A stretch of DNA of 64,000 nucleotides from Bacillota bacterium. GTDB lineage: Bacteria; Bacillota; Ch66. This document shows, one piece after another, positions 36,038 to 44,933 of this stretch (its first letter is position 1; every line of letters begins with the position of its first letter). The stretch covers positions 96,615 to 160,614 of the forward strand of contig JABLXP010000005.1 of NCBI GenBank assembly GCA_013178045.1, read 5' to 3'. The position numbers were made by a program, and so were the translations under genes. Under the pieces are notes generated by a model. The model was not told where the DNA came from and ran no database searches. It saw only the letters and a list, made by a program, of their open reading frames with translations.

Positions 36038-36379
36038 CTAATCTGTAATCATTTTCGAAATGGTCAAGACCACTTTCATATCTACCCGGAGGATGCTGTT
36101 CTCCGCAGCGATTGGTCCAACTTCTGCTAAAACTATGTCGATTAGTTTTGCTTTATCGAGCATCTTATACAGTTTTTTACGAATAACCAGCGCTTCTATC
36201 ATCGCATGCTGAACCCGAACAACCTCATACTGTTCAGGCGCGATCGCTTCGGCCATTCTCTGGGCAGCTTCCGGGCCAAACGGTGACCTTTTGCCTAAGA
36301 CTAGGATTTCGCGCATCGGTGGAATCTCAAATTCTGACACGACCATCTGAACAGTCATACTTTTCGCGTCGTTTTTCAC
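36038..36379 (-). CDS. hypothetical protein
   Basis: 113 residues starting MKNDAKSMTVQMVVSEFEIPPMREI, mixed alpha/beta, no membrane segment, no cysteine. I do not recognise the family. The start is GTG at 36379, set by AGGAGATGAGTTT upstream; the open frame runs to 36457 without a site. It ends 12 bases before the CBS-GGDEF gene, so the two are probably cotranscribed. Confidence 0.62.
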   Translation of the reverse strand: MKNDAKSMTVQMVVSEFEIPPMREILVLGKRSPFGPEAAQRMAEAIAPEQYEVVRVQHAMIEALVIRKKLYKMLDKAKLIDIVLAEVGPIAAENSILRVDMKVVLTISKMITD

Positions 36380-36437
36380 AAACTCATCTCCTAAAAAACG
36401 TTCATTATTGCAATAGGCTTTGTAAAATAAAAATACC

Positions 36438-36656
36438 TCACCCGCCATCGAGATCATCAGACATGCCTGGGTAGTTCAAATCACATGATGGCTTAAGTGA
36501 GGGCTTTTTTTCCAGCAATATGCCGTTTTCAGAAAACAGAATAACATCTCCCGGCTTTGCCCCTTCGGGTAGCCAGATTCGGGCCAAAATCCCAACATCG
36601 TCCCCACAAATTTCAACGATGTCTTCATGAATTCGGTATATAACCGCTCGTTTCAT
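36438..36656 (-). CDS. DUF3006-like small protein
   Basis: 72 residues. MKRAVIYRIHEDIVEICGDD followed by WLPEGAKPGDVI matches the DUF3006 pattern (a small beta-barrel-like protein with an LPEGAKxGD turn). The C-terminal 20 residues are an acidic extension. GAGGG stands seven bases before the ATG. It is 58 bases upstream of the hypothetical protein and CBS-GGDEF gene and may lead that operon. Function is unknown. Confidence 0.62.
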   Translation of the reverse strand: MKRAVIYRIHEDIVEICGDDVGILARIWLPEGAKPGDVILFSENGILLEKKPSLKPSCDLNYPGMSDDLDGG

Positions 36657-36816
36657 GCAAACGCCCTCGCCGCTTTTGCATAATATTGACTTAATTCAAC
36701 ATTTATTATCGTATTCCTGCAACCCGGATAACTGTCTCTTTGAATTTTGTTTCCGTATAAATTCTTAAACCCTGCGCATACTAGTTATTGATTACTTCAG
36801 GAAAGGAGGGAAAAAT

Positions 36817-37026
36817 ATGTCAACCCTTGACAAGATTGCGCTCGTCCTTGTCATTATTGGAGCACTAAATTGGGGTCTTATCGGTCTATTCCAATATGAC
36901 CTGGTCGCAGCGCTTTTCGGCGGGCAGTCCGCGGTTGTCAGTCGCACAATTTATACTCTGGTCGGCCTGGCGGGTGCCTATGCAATTACTTTTCTGCTTA
37001 AGGACAGGGTAAAGGTTAAGAGTTAG
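36817..37026 (+). CDS. DUF378 family membrane protein
   Basis: 69 residues, two membrane helices: STLDKIALVLVIIGALNWGLIGLF, here with the hallmark GALNWGLIG, and a second starting SRTIYTLVGLAGAYAI. This is the YuzA-type DUF378 family, of unknown function. GAAAGGAGGG is eight bases before the ATG. Plus strand, monocistronic, with a terminator. Confidence 0.9.
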   Translation: MSTLDKIALVLVIIGALNWGLIGLFQYDLVAALFGGQSAVVSRTIYTLVGLAGAYAITFLLKDRVKVKS

Positions 37027-37059
37027 TTTACAAAACAATTAGGCACGTTGGGAAAGCCA

Positions 37060-37107
37060 AAAACCCGGGGGAAGATTGACTTCTAGCCACTCTTCCAACC
37101 GGGTTTT
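37060..37107 (+). terminator. terminator of the DUF378 gene
   Basis: AAACCCGG and CCGGGTTT pair, with inner GGAAGA/TCTTCC, and TTTTT follows. It lies 34 bases after the stop. Confidence 0.82.
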
Positions 37108-37148
37108 TCCCGCATAAAGTTATTAAAGTTATTAATGATAATCAATTC

Positions 37149-37246
37149 TGGCGGGAGTGTGTGGGAATCGAACCCACCTGCGACAGGATCGCTGCCGCAC
37201 AACTGGATTTGAAGTCCAGGCGAGCCACCAGGCCCAATCCACCCCC
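37149..37246 (-). tRNA. selC: tRNA-Sec (anticodon TCA)
   Basis: 98 nt with encoded CCA, the size and shape of selenocysteine tRNA. The anticodon stem CTGGA/TCCAG with loop CTTCAAA reads UGA; a long variable arm follows (GCGGCAGCGATCCTGTCGC); T arm GTGGGTTCGATTCCCAC; the acceptor side ACACTCCC with G discriminator pairs with GGGGGTG at the 5' end, leaving a G-A at the eighth pair. SelB and SelA are encoded at 46-49.5 kb. Confidence 0.96.
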
Positions 37247-37270
37247 AGAAAGATGCCTTGATACTGCTTT

Positions 37271-37299
37271 ATTATAACACGCCTCAGACGGCTTAGCAA
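37271..37299 (-). promoter_or_regulatory. promoter of selC
   Basis: Minus-strand TTGCTA (37294-37299), 17-base spacer, TATAAT (37271-37276), 25 bases before the tRNA 5' end. Confidence 0.75.
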
Positions 37300-37335
37300 C
37301 TCGGGTAAACCTGGAATGATTGTACCTTCAGGCGA

Positions 37336-37980
37336 TCAGGTTCTGGCCACCGACAGCACATGGTAGCCTTGCTTCTTCAGTTCGGCTACGATGCAGTCTG
37401 AATCGCCTTTGTTCAAACGAATGACCAGGTTGACGACCCCATCCGGGTCGGTATAAGAAACTATGTGAGTAATATTGCCGCCAAAATTTTTGATGACCTG
37501 GGTTACATCAGCCAACACCCCGGGGCGATCCTCAACCCCCAGGTGAATCCTGGTCCCTTCCTGTCGCAAGCCCATGATGTCGATGAAAGCATCAAAAATA
37601 TTTGTTTCCGTGATGATCCCAACCAATTGGCCGTTGTCCACCACAGGAACACCACCGATCTCGTGTTCCCGCATCAACAGGGCCGCCTCTTCCAGATAGG
37701 CATCAGGACTTACGGTATAGACAGTTTGGTTTTTGGGTAGGATATCGCCGATCCGGGTTTTGGCCAGCAGATAGTTAATCTCAAAAACACTCAGACTGGT
37801 AGCCGGCGAAGGTGATACTTCACTGAGGTCCCGGTCGGTAACAATCCCTACCAGTTTTCCCCGGTCCATAACCGGCAGTCGACGAATTTTATTCTCTCGC
37901 ATTATTTCCAGGGCTTCCGCAATGGTTGTTTTCTTGTTGACCGTGATCGGATTAGGCGTCATCCGGTTCTTAACAAACAT
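37336..37980 (-). CDS. CBS-pair and ACT domain protein (AcuB-like)
   Basis: 214 residues. Two CBS motifs (about 1-58, ending GIVTDRDLSE; about 75-130, ending GIITETNIFD) and a C-terminal ACT domain (about 140-210, HLGVEDRPGVLADVTQVI). The architecture is that of AcuB-like regulators, which bind adenine nucleotides and an amino acid. It lies directly downstream of the liv transporter operon (about 45 bases), so a role in sensing branched-chain amino acids or energy state is plausible, not shown. Confidence 0.85.
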   Translation of the reverse strand: MFVKNRMTPNPITVNKKTTIAEALEIMRENKIRRLPVMDRGKLVGIVTDRDLSEVSPSPATSLSVFEINYLLAKTRIGDILPKNQTVYTVSPDAYLEEAALLMREHEIGGVPVVDNGQLVGIITETNIFDAFIDIMGLRQEGTRIHLGVEDRPGVLADVTQVIKNFGGNITHIVSYTDPDGVVNLVIRLNKGDSDCIVAELKKQGYHVLSVART

Positions 37981-38025
37981 AATCTGTTCCCTCCTACTCG
38001 ATCTCTTTTGTGGATAGCCTGAAGA

Positions 38026-38730
38026 TTACCCGCCGAGGTAGGCTTTTTTGATTTCTTCGCTCTCCGCCAATTCTTTGGCGTTACCTTCCAGAACGATTTT
38101 ACCAGTCTCTAATACATATGCGTAATGGGCAATGGATAGAGCCATATGTGCGTTCTGCTCGACCAGTAAAATGGTTGTCCCCGCGGCATTGATTTCTTTA
38201 ATAATTTCAAAAATCTCCTTCACCAGCAGGGGCGCCAATCCCATCGAAGGTTCATCCAGAAGCATCAGGCGAGGCTTCGACATCAGGGCGCGTCCGATGG
38301 CCAGCATCTGTTGTTCTCCTCCACTGAGCGTACCCGCCAACTGGTTCCGTCGTTCTCGCAAGCGCGGAAAGCGGCCAAAGACCTTTTCCATATCAGCCAG
38401 GATCCCGGCTTTGTCCTTCCGCAAATACGCGCCCAGCTCCAGGTTTTCATACACGCTCATATTGGCGAACACTCGCCGGCCTTCGGGAACCTGGGAAATA
38501 CCAATCTTCACAATTTCTGGTGCTGGCAACCCTTCGATCGGTTTATTCTCAAAAAGGATACGTCCACTCCGTGGGCGTAAAAGCCCGGAAATCGTTTTTA
38601 AAGTGGTACTCTTACCCGCACCATTGGCCCCAATCAAAGTAACAATGGCCTTCTCGGGAACCGCGAGGGAAATGCCTTTCAAGGCGTGAATTGCTCCGTA
38701 GTAAACATGAATGTTTTCCACCCTTAGCAT
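38026..38730 (-). CDS. livF: branched-chain amino acid ABC transporter, ATP-binding subunit LivF
   Basis: 234 residues. Walker A GANGAGKST, signature LSGGEQQMLAIGRAL, Walker B LMLLDEPSMGLAPLL, His switch LLVEQNAHMA. The GLAP segment after Walker B is typical of LivF. It ends the liv operon and starts immediately after the livG stop. Confidence 0.95.
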   Translation of the reverse strand: MLRVENIHVYYGAIHALKGISLAVPEKAIVTLIGANGAGKSTTLKTISGLLRPRSGRILFENKPIEGLPAPEIVKIGISQVPEGRRVFANMSVYENLELGAYLRKDKAGILADMEKVFGRFPRLRERRNQLAGTLSGGEQQMLAIGRALMSKPRLMLLDEPSMGLAPLLVKEIFEIIKEINAAGTTILLVEQNAHMALSIAHYAYVLETGKIVLEGNAKELAESEEIKKAYLGG

Positions 38731-39498
38731 TTAGCTGACCTCCTCTCCCAGATAGGCCTCGATAACCTTCGGATTGCGCTTGATTTCATCTGGCGTCCCG
38801 TGGGCAATGATCATCCCGTAGTCAAGGACGTAGATCCGCTCACAAACTCCCATCACCAGGGACATATCGTGCTCGATCAACAGTATGCTGAGGCCAAATT
38901 TATCCCTGATCCACTTGATCAACTGCATCAATTCCTGAGTTTCCTGCGGGTTCATTCCAGCCGCTGGCTCATCCAGCAGCAGGAGCTTCGGCTGGGCCGC
39001 CAGAGCCCGGGCGATTTCCAGGCGCCGCTGCTCGCCGTAAGGCAGATTTTTAGCGATCTCCTCCTGTTTGGTATCCAGACCAAAAACCCTCAAGAACTCC
39101 AGGGCTTTTTGCCGGATCTCCTCTTCACCCCGCTGGTACGACGGCAAGCGTAAAATCGCGCTGGCCACTCCGTAGCGGGCGTGCGTGTGGTAGGCGATGC
39201 GCACGTTATCCAGGACAGACAGGTGGTTGAACAGCCGAATGTTCTGGAACGTCCGGGCGATTCCCCGCTGGGTGATCTGATACGGCTTCAAGCCGACCAG
39301 ATTCTGGCCGTTAAAGACAATTGTCCCTTGTGTCGGTGTATACACGCCGGTTAATAGATTAAAGACCGTCGTTTTCCCTGCTCCATTTGGCCCGATTAAA
39401 CCAACCAGTTCTCCTGCCATCATCTCGATATTGACGTTCGCCAACGCGTTCAAGCCCCCGAAGGATTTCGACAGTTTACTCACCGACAGCAGTGTCAC
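38731..39498 (-). CDS. livG: branched-chain amino acid ABC transporter, ATP-binding subunit LivG
   Basis: 255 residues. Walker A GPNGAGKTTVFN, signature LPYGEQRRLEIARAL (the YGEQR form of LivG), Walker B LLLLDEPAAGMNPQE, and the LivG-specific C-terminus KRNPKVIEAYLGEE. I place the start at GTG 39498 (MTLLSVSKLSKSFGG); the frame continues to 39507 and both overlap the end of livM. Confidence 0.94.
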   Translation of the reverse strand: MTLLSVSKLSKSFGGLNALANVNIEMMAGELVGLIGPNGAGKTTVFNLLTGVYTPTQGTIVFNGQNLVGLKPYQITQRGIARTFQNIRLFNHLSVLDNVRIAYHTHARYGVASAILRLPSYQRGEEEIRQKALEFLRVFGLDTKQEEIAKNLPYGEQRRLEIARALAAQPKLLLLDEPAAGMNPQETQELMQLIKWIRDKFGLSILLIEHDMSLVMGVCERIYVLDYGMIIAHGTPDEIKRNPKVIEAYLGEEVS

Positions 39499-40465
39499 GC
39501 CGATCACCCCGTTTCAACCGCAACATTGACAAGCTGAGTTCTTTGTTACCCATCATGCCCTGCGGCCGATACAGCATTAAGATGATTAAAACTATCGCAT
39601 ACAAGACCATGCGAATTTCGGCGAAACTGGCCAGGGCCGCTGAAACCAGGGTCAGAACGATCGCGGCCAGGATCGAGCCTGTCGTGCTCCCTAACCCTCC
39701 CAGTACCACCATCACCAGGATATCAAACGATTTCAGGAAAGAAAACGTTGACGGTTGGATCAGGAAAAAGTAATGGGCATACAAACCGCCCGCCAGTCCG
39801 GCAAAAAACGCCCCGATGGAGAAAGCCATAACCTTGTACCGAGTGGTATTGATCCCCATGGTTTCAGCCGCAATCTCGTCTTCGCGAATGGAAATAAAGG
39901 CTCGACCGTGGCTGGAGTTGATCAAGTTGGTAATGACAACGATCGTAAGCACACAAGAAAAGTACAACCAGGCCCAGTTGGTCTGCCGCGGAATACCAAT
40001 AATACCGGCTGCCCCGCCTACATATTCAATGTTTAAGAGCAATACTCGAATAATTTCCCCGAAACCAAGCGTGGCAATAGCTAAGTAGTCGCCCCGCAGG
40101 CGTAAGGTGGGTAAACCAATCAGAAAGCCCGCCAGCCCGGCGGAAAGCGACCCCACTAATAAGGCCACCGCGAATGGGTACCCGAGTTTCATGGTTAAAA
40201 CCGTCGCCACATAGGCACCCACGGCCATAAAACCGGCGTGACCGATGGAAAACTGGCCGGTATAACCGTTGATCAGGTTCAGGCTAACCGCCAGGATGAT
40301 GTTAATTCCTATCAGAAAAATATTAATCTGGTAGAAAGAATCGATCAGTCCCCCCTCGAGGGCAACCTGTCCAACCACAAATAGGGCGACCACGGCCAGG
40401 ATCCGGTAGATAATCCCCTTCAGGTTCGATTTCACTTGGGCTTCCTTTCCCACCATTGCGACCAC
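39476..40465 (-). CDS. livM: branched-chain amino acid ABC transporter, permease LivM
   Basis: 329 residues, about nine membrane segments, with the LivM landmarks NLINGYTGQFSIGHAGFMAVGAY (in parts), LRGDYLAIATLGFGEIIR and RAFISIREDEIAAETMGIN (the EAA-like loop that contacts LivG/F). The GTG at 40465 follows AGAAGG inside the livH end; ATG at 40456 and GTG at 40435 are alternatives. Confidence 0.94.
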   Translation of the reverse strand: MVAMVGKEAQVKSNLKGIIYRILAVVALFVVGQVALEGGLIDSFYQINIFLIGINIILAVSLNLINGYTGQFSIGHAGFMAVGAYVATVLTMKLGYPFAVALLVGSLSAGLAGFLIGLPTLRLRGDYLAIATLGFGEIIRVLLLNIEYVGGAAGIIGIPRQTNWAWLYFSCVLTIVVITNLINSSHGRAFISIREDEIAAETMGINTTRYKVMAFSIGAFFAGLAGGLYAHYFFLIQPSTFSFLKSFDILVMVVLGGLGSTTGSILAAIVLTLVSAALASFAEIRMVLYAIVLIILMLYRPQGMMGNKELSLSMLRLKRGDRRDTAVGE

Positions 40466-41353
40466 CTACACCTTCTCCCCGACGTTCTTACCAAGCAGGC
40501 CGACGGGTTTAATAATCAGGATCAAAATCAGTATGCCAAATGCCACGGCATCCCGGTACATACTGCTGCCGTAACCGCTGACAAAAGCCTCAACGATGCC
40601 CATCAAATAACTACCCAGTAACGCGCCAGGGATGATGCCGATCCCCCCTAAGACGGCGGCCACAAAGGCCTTGAGACCCGGAATGATGCCCATCAGTGGA
40701 TCAACAGAGTTGTAGTAAACACCGATCAACACCCCGGCCGCCGCCGCCAGCGCCGAGCCAATCGCGAAGGTTGCCGAAATGGTACTATTCACGTTAATCC
40801 CCATCAGCATCGCCGCCTCACCATCATAGGAAACTGCCCGCATGGCTTTCCCGATCCGGGTACGGTGAACAATATACGTCAGGATGACCGTCAGCCCAAG
40901 AGAGACAAGCAGGGTCACCATGTCTTTGCTGGTTACGGTGACCTGTCCATTGAAGATCCGAAAACTGGCATCAGTCAGAGTACCAGTGGGATAAGTACGC
41001 TGCTGGGGGCCAACCCCCCAAACCATGATATACTCCAGAAATAGTGATACCCCGATGGCAGTAATCAACGCCGCGATCCGGGTGGAGTGGCGCAATGGCT
41101 TGTACGCCAGCCGTTCGATGACCACGCCGAGAACAGCGCACACCACCATTGCCAGCAGCATGGCCATAAATACGTCTAGCCCAAGCACCGCGGTGGCGAA
41201 CAGGCCAACATATGCCCCCACCATCATCACATCGCCGTGGGCAAAATTGATGAGTTTGATGATTCCGTAAACCATGGTATATCCCAGGGCGATTAGCGCA
41301 TAGATGCTGCCGAGTGAAATACCGTTAACCAGTTGCTGCAGGAATTCTGCCAC
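40466..41353 (-). CDS. livH: branched-chain amino acid ABC transporter, permease LivH
   Basis: 295 residues, about eight membrane segments; conserved LVNGISLGSIYALIALGYTMVYGI, given in part, with INFAHGDVMM, and RAVSYDGEAAMLMGIN, the coupling loop. The start is GTG at 41353 behind GAGGGGTG; the frame continues to 41368. About 140 bases and a GC-rich hairpin separate it from livK. Confidence 0.94.
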   Translation of the reverse strand: MAEFLQQLVNGISLGSIYALIALGYTMVYGIIKLINFAHGDVMMVGAYVGLFATAVLGLDVFMAMLLAMVVCAVLGVVIERLAYKPLRHSTRIAALITAIGVSLFLEYIMVWGVGPQQRTYPTGTLTDASFRIFNGQVTVTSKDMVTLLVSLGLTVILTYIVHRTRIGKAMRAVSYDGEAAMLMGINVNSTISATFAIGSALAAAAGVLIGVYYNSVDPLMGIIPGLKAFVAAVLGGIGIIPGALLGSYLMGIVEAFVSGYGSSMYRDAVAFGILILILIIKPVGLLGKNVGEKV

Positions 41354-41396
41354 GATTTCACCCCTCACTTTTCCACACCGAAAAAATCAGTAGAAG

Positions 41397-41420
41397 AGGG
41401 GGCTTTCTGTTGCCCCCCCT
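41397..41420 (-). other. GC-rich hairpin between livK and livH
   Basis: AGGGGGC and GCCCCCCT form a 7-bp stem with an 8-base loop. No T run follows on the minus strand. In many ABC operons such a stem protects the 3' end of the binding-protein message or ends part of the transcripts. Confidence 0.5.
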
Positions 41421-41493
41421 TCAGGCTGGGACTGTACAAATTCCAGGGTCTCTCTTTAAGGTGTCCGAGGATGCCAGTCCACTGTGAAGTTGT

Positions 41494-42672
41494 CTAGAGA
41501 TTAATCTTCGCTTTCATGACTTGTTTACCGTCAACAAACTCCATAATGATTCCCGTTTTGTTCGGGTTGTGTTTGTCATCAAAAGTGATCTTGCCCGTCA
41601 CGCCGGCGAAGTCCTTGGTCGCCGCTAAAGCCTGGGTAATCTTCGCCGGATCAACCGCACCCGCCCGTTTGATCGCGTCAAAGAGCAGCATGGCCGAGTC
41701 ATAACCTAAAGCCGCGAACGCCGGTGGTTCACTGTTATACTTGGCTTTATAGGCAGCACGGAACTTCTGCACCGCAGGATCCGGGTCATCCACCGAATAG
41801 GAGTTGGTTAAGAAGGTGTTGTTCAGGTTTTTCAGTCCAGCCAGTTCGGCCAGCTTCGGATCATCCCAACCGTCACCGCCACCCATCGGGCCGGTGAATC
41901 CCAATTCACGGGCTTGTTTAACGATGGGACCAACTTCCGGGGTATAGCCAGGTACATAAATGAAGTCCGGCTTCTTGCTTAATATCTTGGTCAGAGTCGG
42001 TTTAAATTCCTTATCATTGGTCACATAACCCTCAGTTGCAATAATGGTTCCACCTAAACCAGTAAAGCTTTGTTTAAAGGCTTCAGCTAACCCTTTGCTG
42101 TAGTCGTTGCTGGTGTCAACTAGCACGGCTGCGGTTTTCAGCTTCAGGTTGTCATAGACAAACTTGCCCATGAGTTTTCCTTGATACGGGTCGATAAAGC
42201 AGACCCGGAACATGTAATCTCGCACCTTATTCGTCTTGGGGTCGAAGGTGACCGACTCCGCTGTTGCCGACGCGGTGATCAGCGGAATCTTGGCCTGGGT
42301 GATCACTGGCTCGGCGGCCAGGGTTTTCCCCGTGGTGGCCGGCCCCAAAACCGCCACAACTTTTTCTTGCACTAATTTTGCCGCTACGCTGGTAGATTCT
42401 GCGTTATCTGATTTATTGTCTACAATGACTGGTTCGATTTGTTTACCTAAAACCCCGCCGGCCTTATTCACTTCCTCGATAGCCAATAAAATACCATCTT
42501 TGGCCGGCGTACCATACATCGCCAACCCGCCCGACAATTCATAGTTAATACCGACCTTGATCTTGTCACTGGCTGCTGGTTGGTTCGGTGCTTTTGCCCC
42601 ACCACAACCAACAACAAAGCTGATCATCAGAGCTACGACCAGTAATAGGGCCAGTTTTTTGCTCGCTTTCAT
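41494..42672 (-). CDS. livK: branched-chain amino acid ABC transporter, substrate-binding lipoprotein
   Basis: 392 residues. A lipoprotein signal MKASKKLALLLVVALMISF ends in the lipobox VVGC with Cys23. The mature part is a periplasmic-binding-protein type I fold of the Leu/Ile/Val family (KVGINYELSGGLAMYG, VLGPATTGKTLAAEPV, FVDGKQVMKAKI). First gene of the liv operon, under a near-consensus promoter with an overlapping dyad. It binds the amino acid outside the membrane and delivers it to LivHM. Confidence 0.94.
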   Translation of the reverse strand: MKASKKLALLLVVALMISFVVGCGGAKAPNQPAASDKIKVGINYELSGGLAMYGTPAKDGILLAIEEVNKAGGVLGKQIEPVIVDNKSDNAESTSVAAKLVQEKVVAVLGPATTGKTLAAEPVITQAKIPLITASATAESVTFDPKTNKVRDYMFRVCFIDPYQGKLMGKFVYDNLKLKTAAVLVDTSNDYSKGLAEAFKQSFTGLGGTIIATEGYVTNDKEFKPTLTKILSKKPDFIYVPGYTPEVGPIVKQARELGFTGPMGGGDGWDDPKLAELAGLKNLNNTFLTNSYSVDDPDPAVQKFRAAYKAKYNSEPPAFAALGYDSAMLLFDAIKRAGAVDPAKITQALAATKDFAGVTGKITFDDKHNPNKTGIIMEFVDGKQVMKAKINL

Positions 42673-42825
42673 GTGTATCCTCCTTTTTTAAATAAAATAA
42701 TAGTTAAATCCCGCATAAGGGAATGCTGATAGCCTGCTTCACCTCCCCGGGATCGTAGATTATAAAACAGTAGAACCAAGTAAAATAATGTAATTCTCAA
42801 AACTGCTATGTAATATCTCATTTAA

Positions 42826-42863
42826 GACGAGTTCATTATATAACTCGTCACCAGGCCTGTCAA
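42826..42863 (-). promoter_or_regulatory. liv operon promoter with overlapping dyad operator
   Basis: Minus-strand TTGACA (42858-42863), exactly 17 bases, TATAAT (42835-42840): a perfect consensus promoter. An inverted repeat GACGAGTT-N8-AACTCGTC (42826-42833 and 42842-42849) is centred on the -10 box, as expected for repressor control. A leader of about 155 nt leads to livK. Confidence 0.82.
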
Positions 42864-42885
42864 TGTTTTTCAAGCCGTCTCCAGT

Positions 42886-43845
42886 TTAAATTACCATTGC
42901 CTCCCACTTTCCGCACCGGTCTCCCCAACGAGCAATTACCCGATCGTCCTGATAGAACTGGATGACTTCGCAGCAATTAGCACAACCCTTACATTCAAAA
43001 CTACGGGCCTGATATTTGACCTCAGTAACAGCGAAGCCTTTAAAATGGGTCTGCTGCGTCCGGCTTACCGCTTCCTTAGCGATTAGAGCAGCGCCGACTG
43101 CTCCCATGACGTTGTAGTAGGTCGGAACCGTAATCTCAACCCCCAGAGCCTTTTCAAAGGCGTGCTTGATTCCCACGTTGGCGGCCACCCCGCCCTGGAA
43201 CACTACAGGAGGCAGAATATCCTTGCCTTTCCCAACGTTATTCAGATAATTTCGGACCAGGGCATCACACAGCCCCGCCACAATGTCTTCCAGACTGTGC
43301 CCCAGCTGTTGTTTGTGGATCATGTCTGATTCCGCAAAAACCGCGCATCGACCGGCAATGCGTACCGGATGTTGAGAGCGGATAGCCAGTTCACCAAAAC
43401 GTTCGATCGGGATATTCAACCGGGCCGCCTGTTGATCCAGGAACGAGCCGGTGCCTGCAGCACAAACAGTATTCATGGCAAAATCCACCACGACACCATT
43501 CCGCAGGATTATTATTTTGGAATCCTGGCCACCAATTTCAATGATTGTCCGGGCTTCCGGCACAAACCGGGAAGCCGCGATGGCGTGGGCGGTAATTTCG
43601 TTTTTCACGGCATCCGCCCCGACCATGACACTGGTCAGGTAGCGGGCACTGCCGGTTGTTCCCGCTCCAGCGATCTCAACCGCTGACCCCAAGGTCTCCG
43701 CGATCTGCCGGAGTCCCTCCTGCACCACCTTGATCGGCTGCCCCATTGTCCGCAGGTACAGGCTGGTGATAACTTCATCATGTTCGTCAAGCACGACCAG
43801 ATTGGTGCTAACGGATCCCACATCAATCCCTAAATAACCTTTCAT
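42886..43845 (-). CDS. acyl-CoA dehydratase activase (HgdC/BadF type ATPase)
   Basis: 319 residues of the ASKHA ATPase fold: GIDVGSVSTNLVVL phosphate loop, GGQDSKIIIL, and the two cysteines expected to bridge the shared [4Fe-4S] cluster of the dimer (NTVCAAGTG and AGRCAVFAES). A C-terminal extension holds CKGCANCCEV. Such activases inject electrons, at the cost of ATP, into 2-hydroxyacyl-CoA dehydratases or benzoyl-CoA reductases. No dehydratase alpha/beta pair is present, only two related proteins upstream. The start overlaps the upstream gene by four bases. Confidence 0.9.
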   Translation of the reverse strand: MKGYLGIDVGSVSTNLVVLDEHDEVITSLYLRTMGQPIKVVQEGLRQIAETLGSAVEIAGAGTTGSARYLTSVMVGADAVKNEITAHAIAASRFVPEARTIIEIGGQDSKIIILRNGVVVDFAMNTVCAAGTGSFLDQQAARLNIPIERFGELAIRSQHPVRIAGRCAVFAESDMIHKQQLGHSLEDIVAGLCDALVRNYLNNVGKGKDILPPVVFQGGVAANVGIKHAFEKALGVEITVPTYYNVMGAVGAALIAKEAVSRTQQTHFKGFAVTEVKYQARSFECKGCANCCEVIQFYQDDRVIARWGDRCGKWEAMVI

Positions 43846-44933
43846 ATGGCTGGTCTTACCTCCATCATCTGTCGCCTCTGCCAGAGTAAATCCACAAATG
43901 CCTCAAGCCGGGTCTGTATCCCTGCCTTGCCGGTCTGCTCGTCGATAAACAGTGTCAGCACAGGAATCCCCAGATCGTGGCTGACCTTGGGCAGGATACT
44001 TTTGGCCACAATTTCGGGAATACACGCAAACGGTGCCAACTGCACCACCCCATCGAACCCGTGTCTGGCATAAAGAACAGTCTCACCAACACTGTTAATC
44101 CCATGACCCCCAATGAGTTCATTCAGGTAGGGCGCAGCGGCTTTTTTAACGTCGTGTTCGCTATCGAAAACAAAGCAATCCCTGGTATAGCCACTGAGAT
44201 AGATCGCCCGCTGTGTTTCTACTCCCATCGACTCCAGGGTAACCTGGAGGTCATGGTTGGCAAAGGGTTCAATAACCACATAGATTTCCCCGATTATCCC
44301 CACCTTCAGCGTAGGCCGGTTGTAATCACAGGGAATCTGCCGCAGTAAGCGTTCGCCCTCAACCCGCGCTTCAGTTATTTCCTGGATATTTCTGGCCTCA
44401 TCCAACATCTGCAGAACCCGTTCGTAGACTTTCGTGGTTTCCCCTCGATTTACTTCATACGGACGTACTTGATGGGAGATACGTTCGATGTCATCCAAAG
44501 CAACCAGTTTTTCCCAAGCAGTTTTTAAATGGTGCCAGAACGTGCGCCAGCCAATCCGGGTTGGTTTAATCAGAGTTTTTACGTTACGGATGAAACCGAA
44601 TATGTCCCGCAGTGGTGGTTCAATGACCATGATCTTTACCTTGTGTCCCAGGTCATTGAGAATCATCTGGTGGAGGACCCCATAGTAGCCGGCTCGACAT
44701 GGACCCACACCACCGGAGGTAATGATCATTTCTGTCCCCAGCTCGATAGCTTCTAAATAGGTCCCCAGCAATATTTTGAAGGGGATACACGCGAACTCGG
44801 GTGCGTACCGAACTCCCAAGCTTAATGTACGTTCACTCGGAGCTGGGGGAACAATCGCCTCGTGTCCCAGGCTATTAATCAGCATTTTGAAGGCAATAAA
44901 CGAATTACCCATACGGGGAAAGCTGATCTTCAT
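43842..44933 (-). CDS. activase-associated protein, 2-hydroxyglutaryl-CoA dehydratase-like (COG3580/3581 type)
   Basis: 363 residues starting MKISFPRMGNSFIAFKMLINSLG. Cysteines lie in YAPEFACIPFKILLG, GGVGPCRAGYYG, IPCDYN and APFACIPEIV, suggesting an iron-sulfur cluster as in the dehydratase subunits. The family accompanies HgdC-like ATPases, often fused with them in one long protein of about 1400 residues. Here it is a separate gene overlapping both neighbours by four bases. The reaction is unknown. Confidence 0.82.
   Translation of the reverse strand: MKISFPRMGNSFIAFKMLINSLGHEAIVPPAPSERTLSLGVRYAPEFACIPFKILLGTYLEAIELGTEMIITSGGVGPCRAGYYGVLHQMILNDLGHKVKIMVIEPPLRDIFGFIRNVKTLIKPTRIGWRTFWHHLKTAWEKLVALDDIERISHQVRPYEVNRGETTKVYERVLQMLDEARNIQEITEARVEGERLLRQIPCDYNRPTLKVGIIGEIYVVIEPFANHDLQVTLESMGVETQRAIYLSGYTRDCFVFDSEHDVKKAAAPYLNELIGGHGINSVGETVLYARHGFDGVVQLAPFACIPEIVAKSILPKVSHDLGIPVLTLFIDEQTGKAGIQTRLEAFVDLLWQRRQMMEVRPAI

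Noticed and set aside
42886..43845. Hidden selenocysteine codon in the activase operon
   Set aside because: All three genes are continuous without in-frame TGA and their expected cysteines are encoded as Cys.
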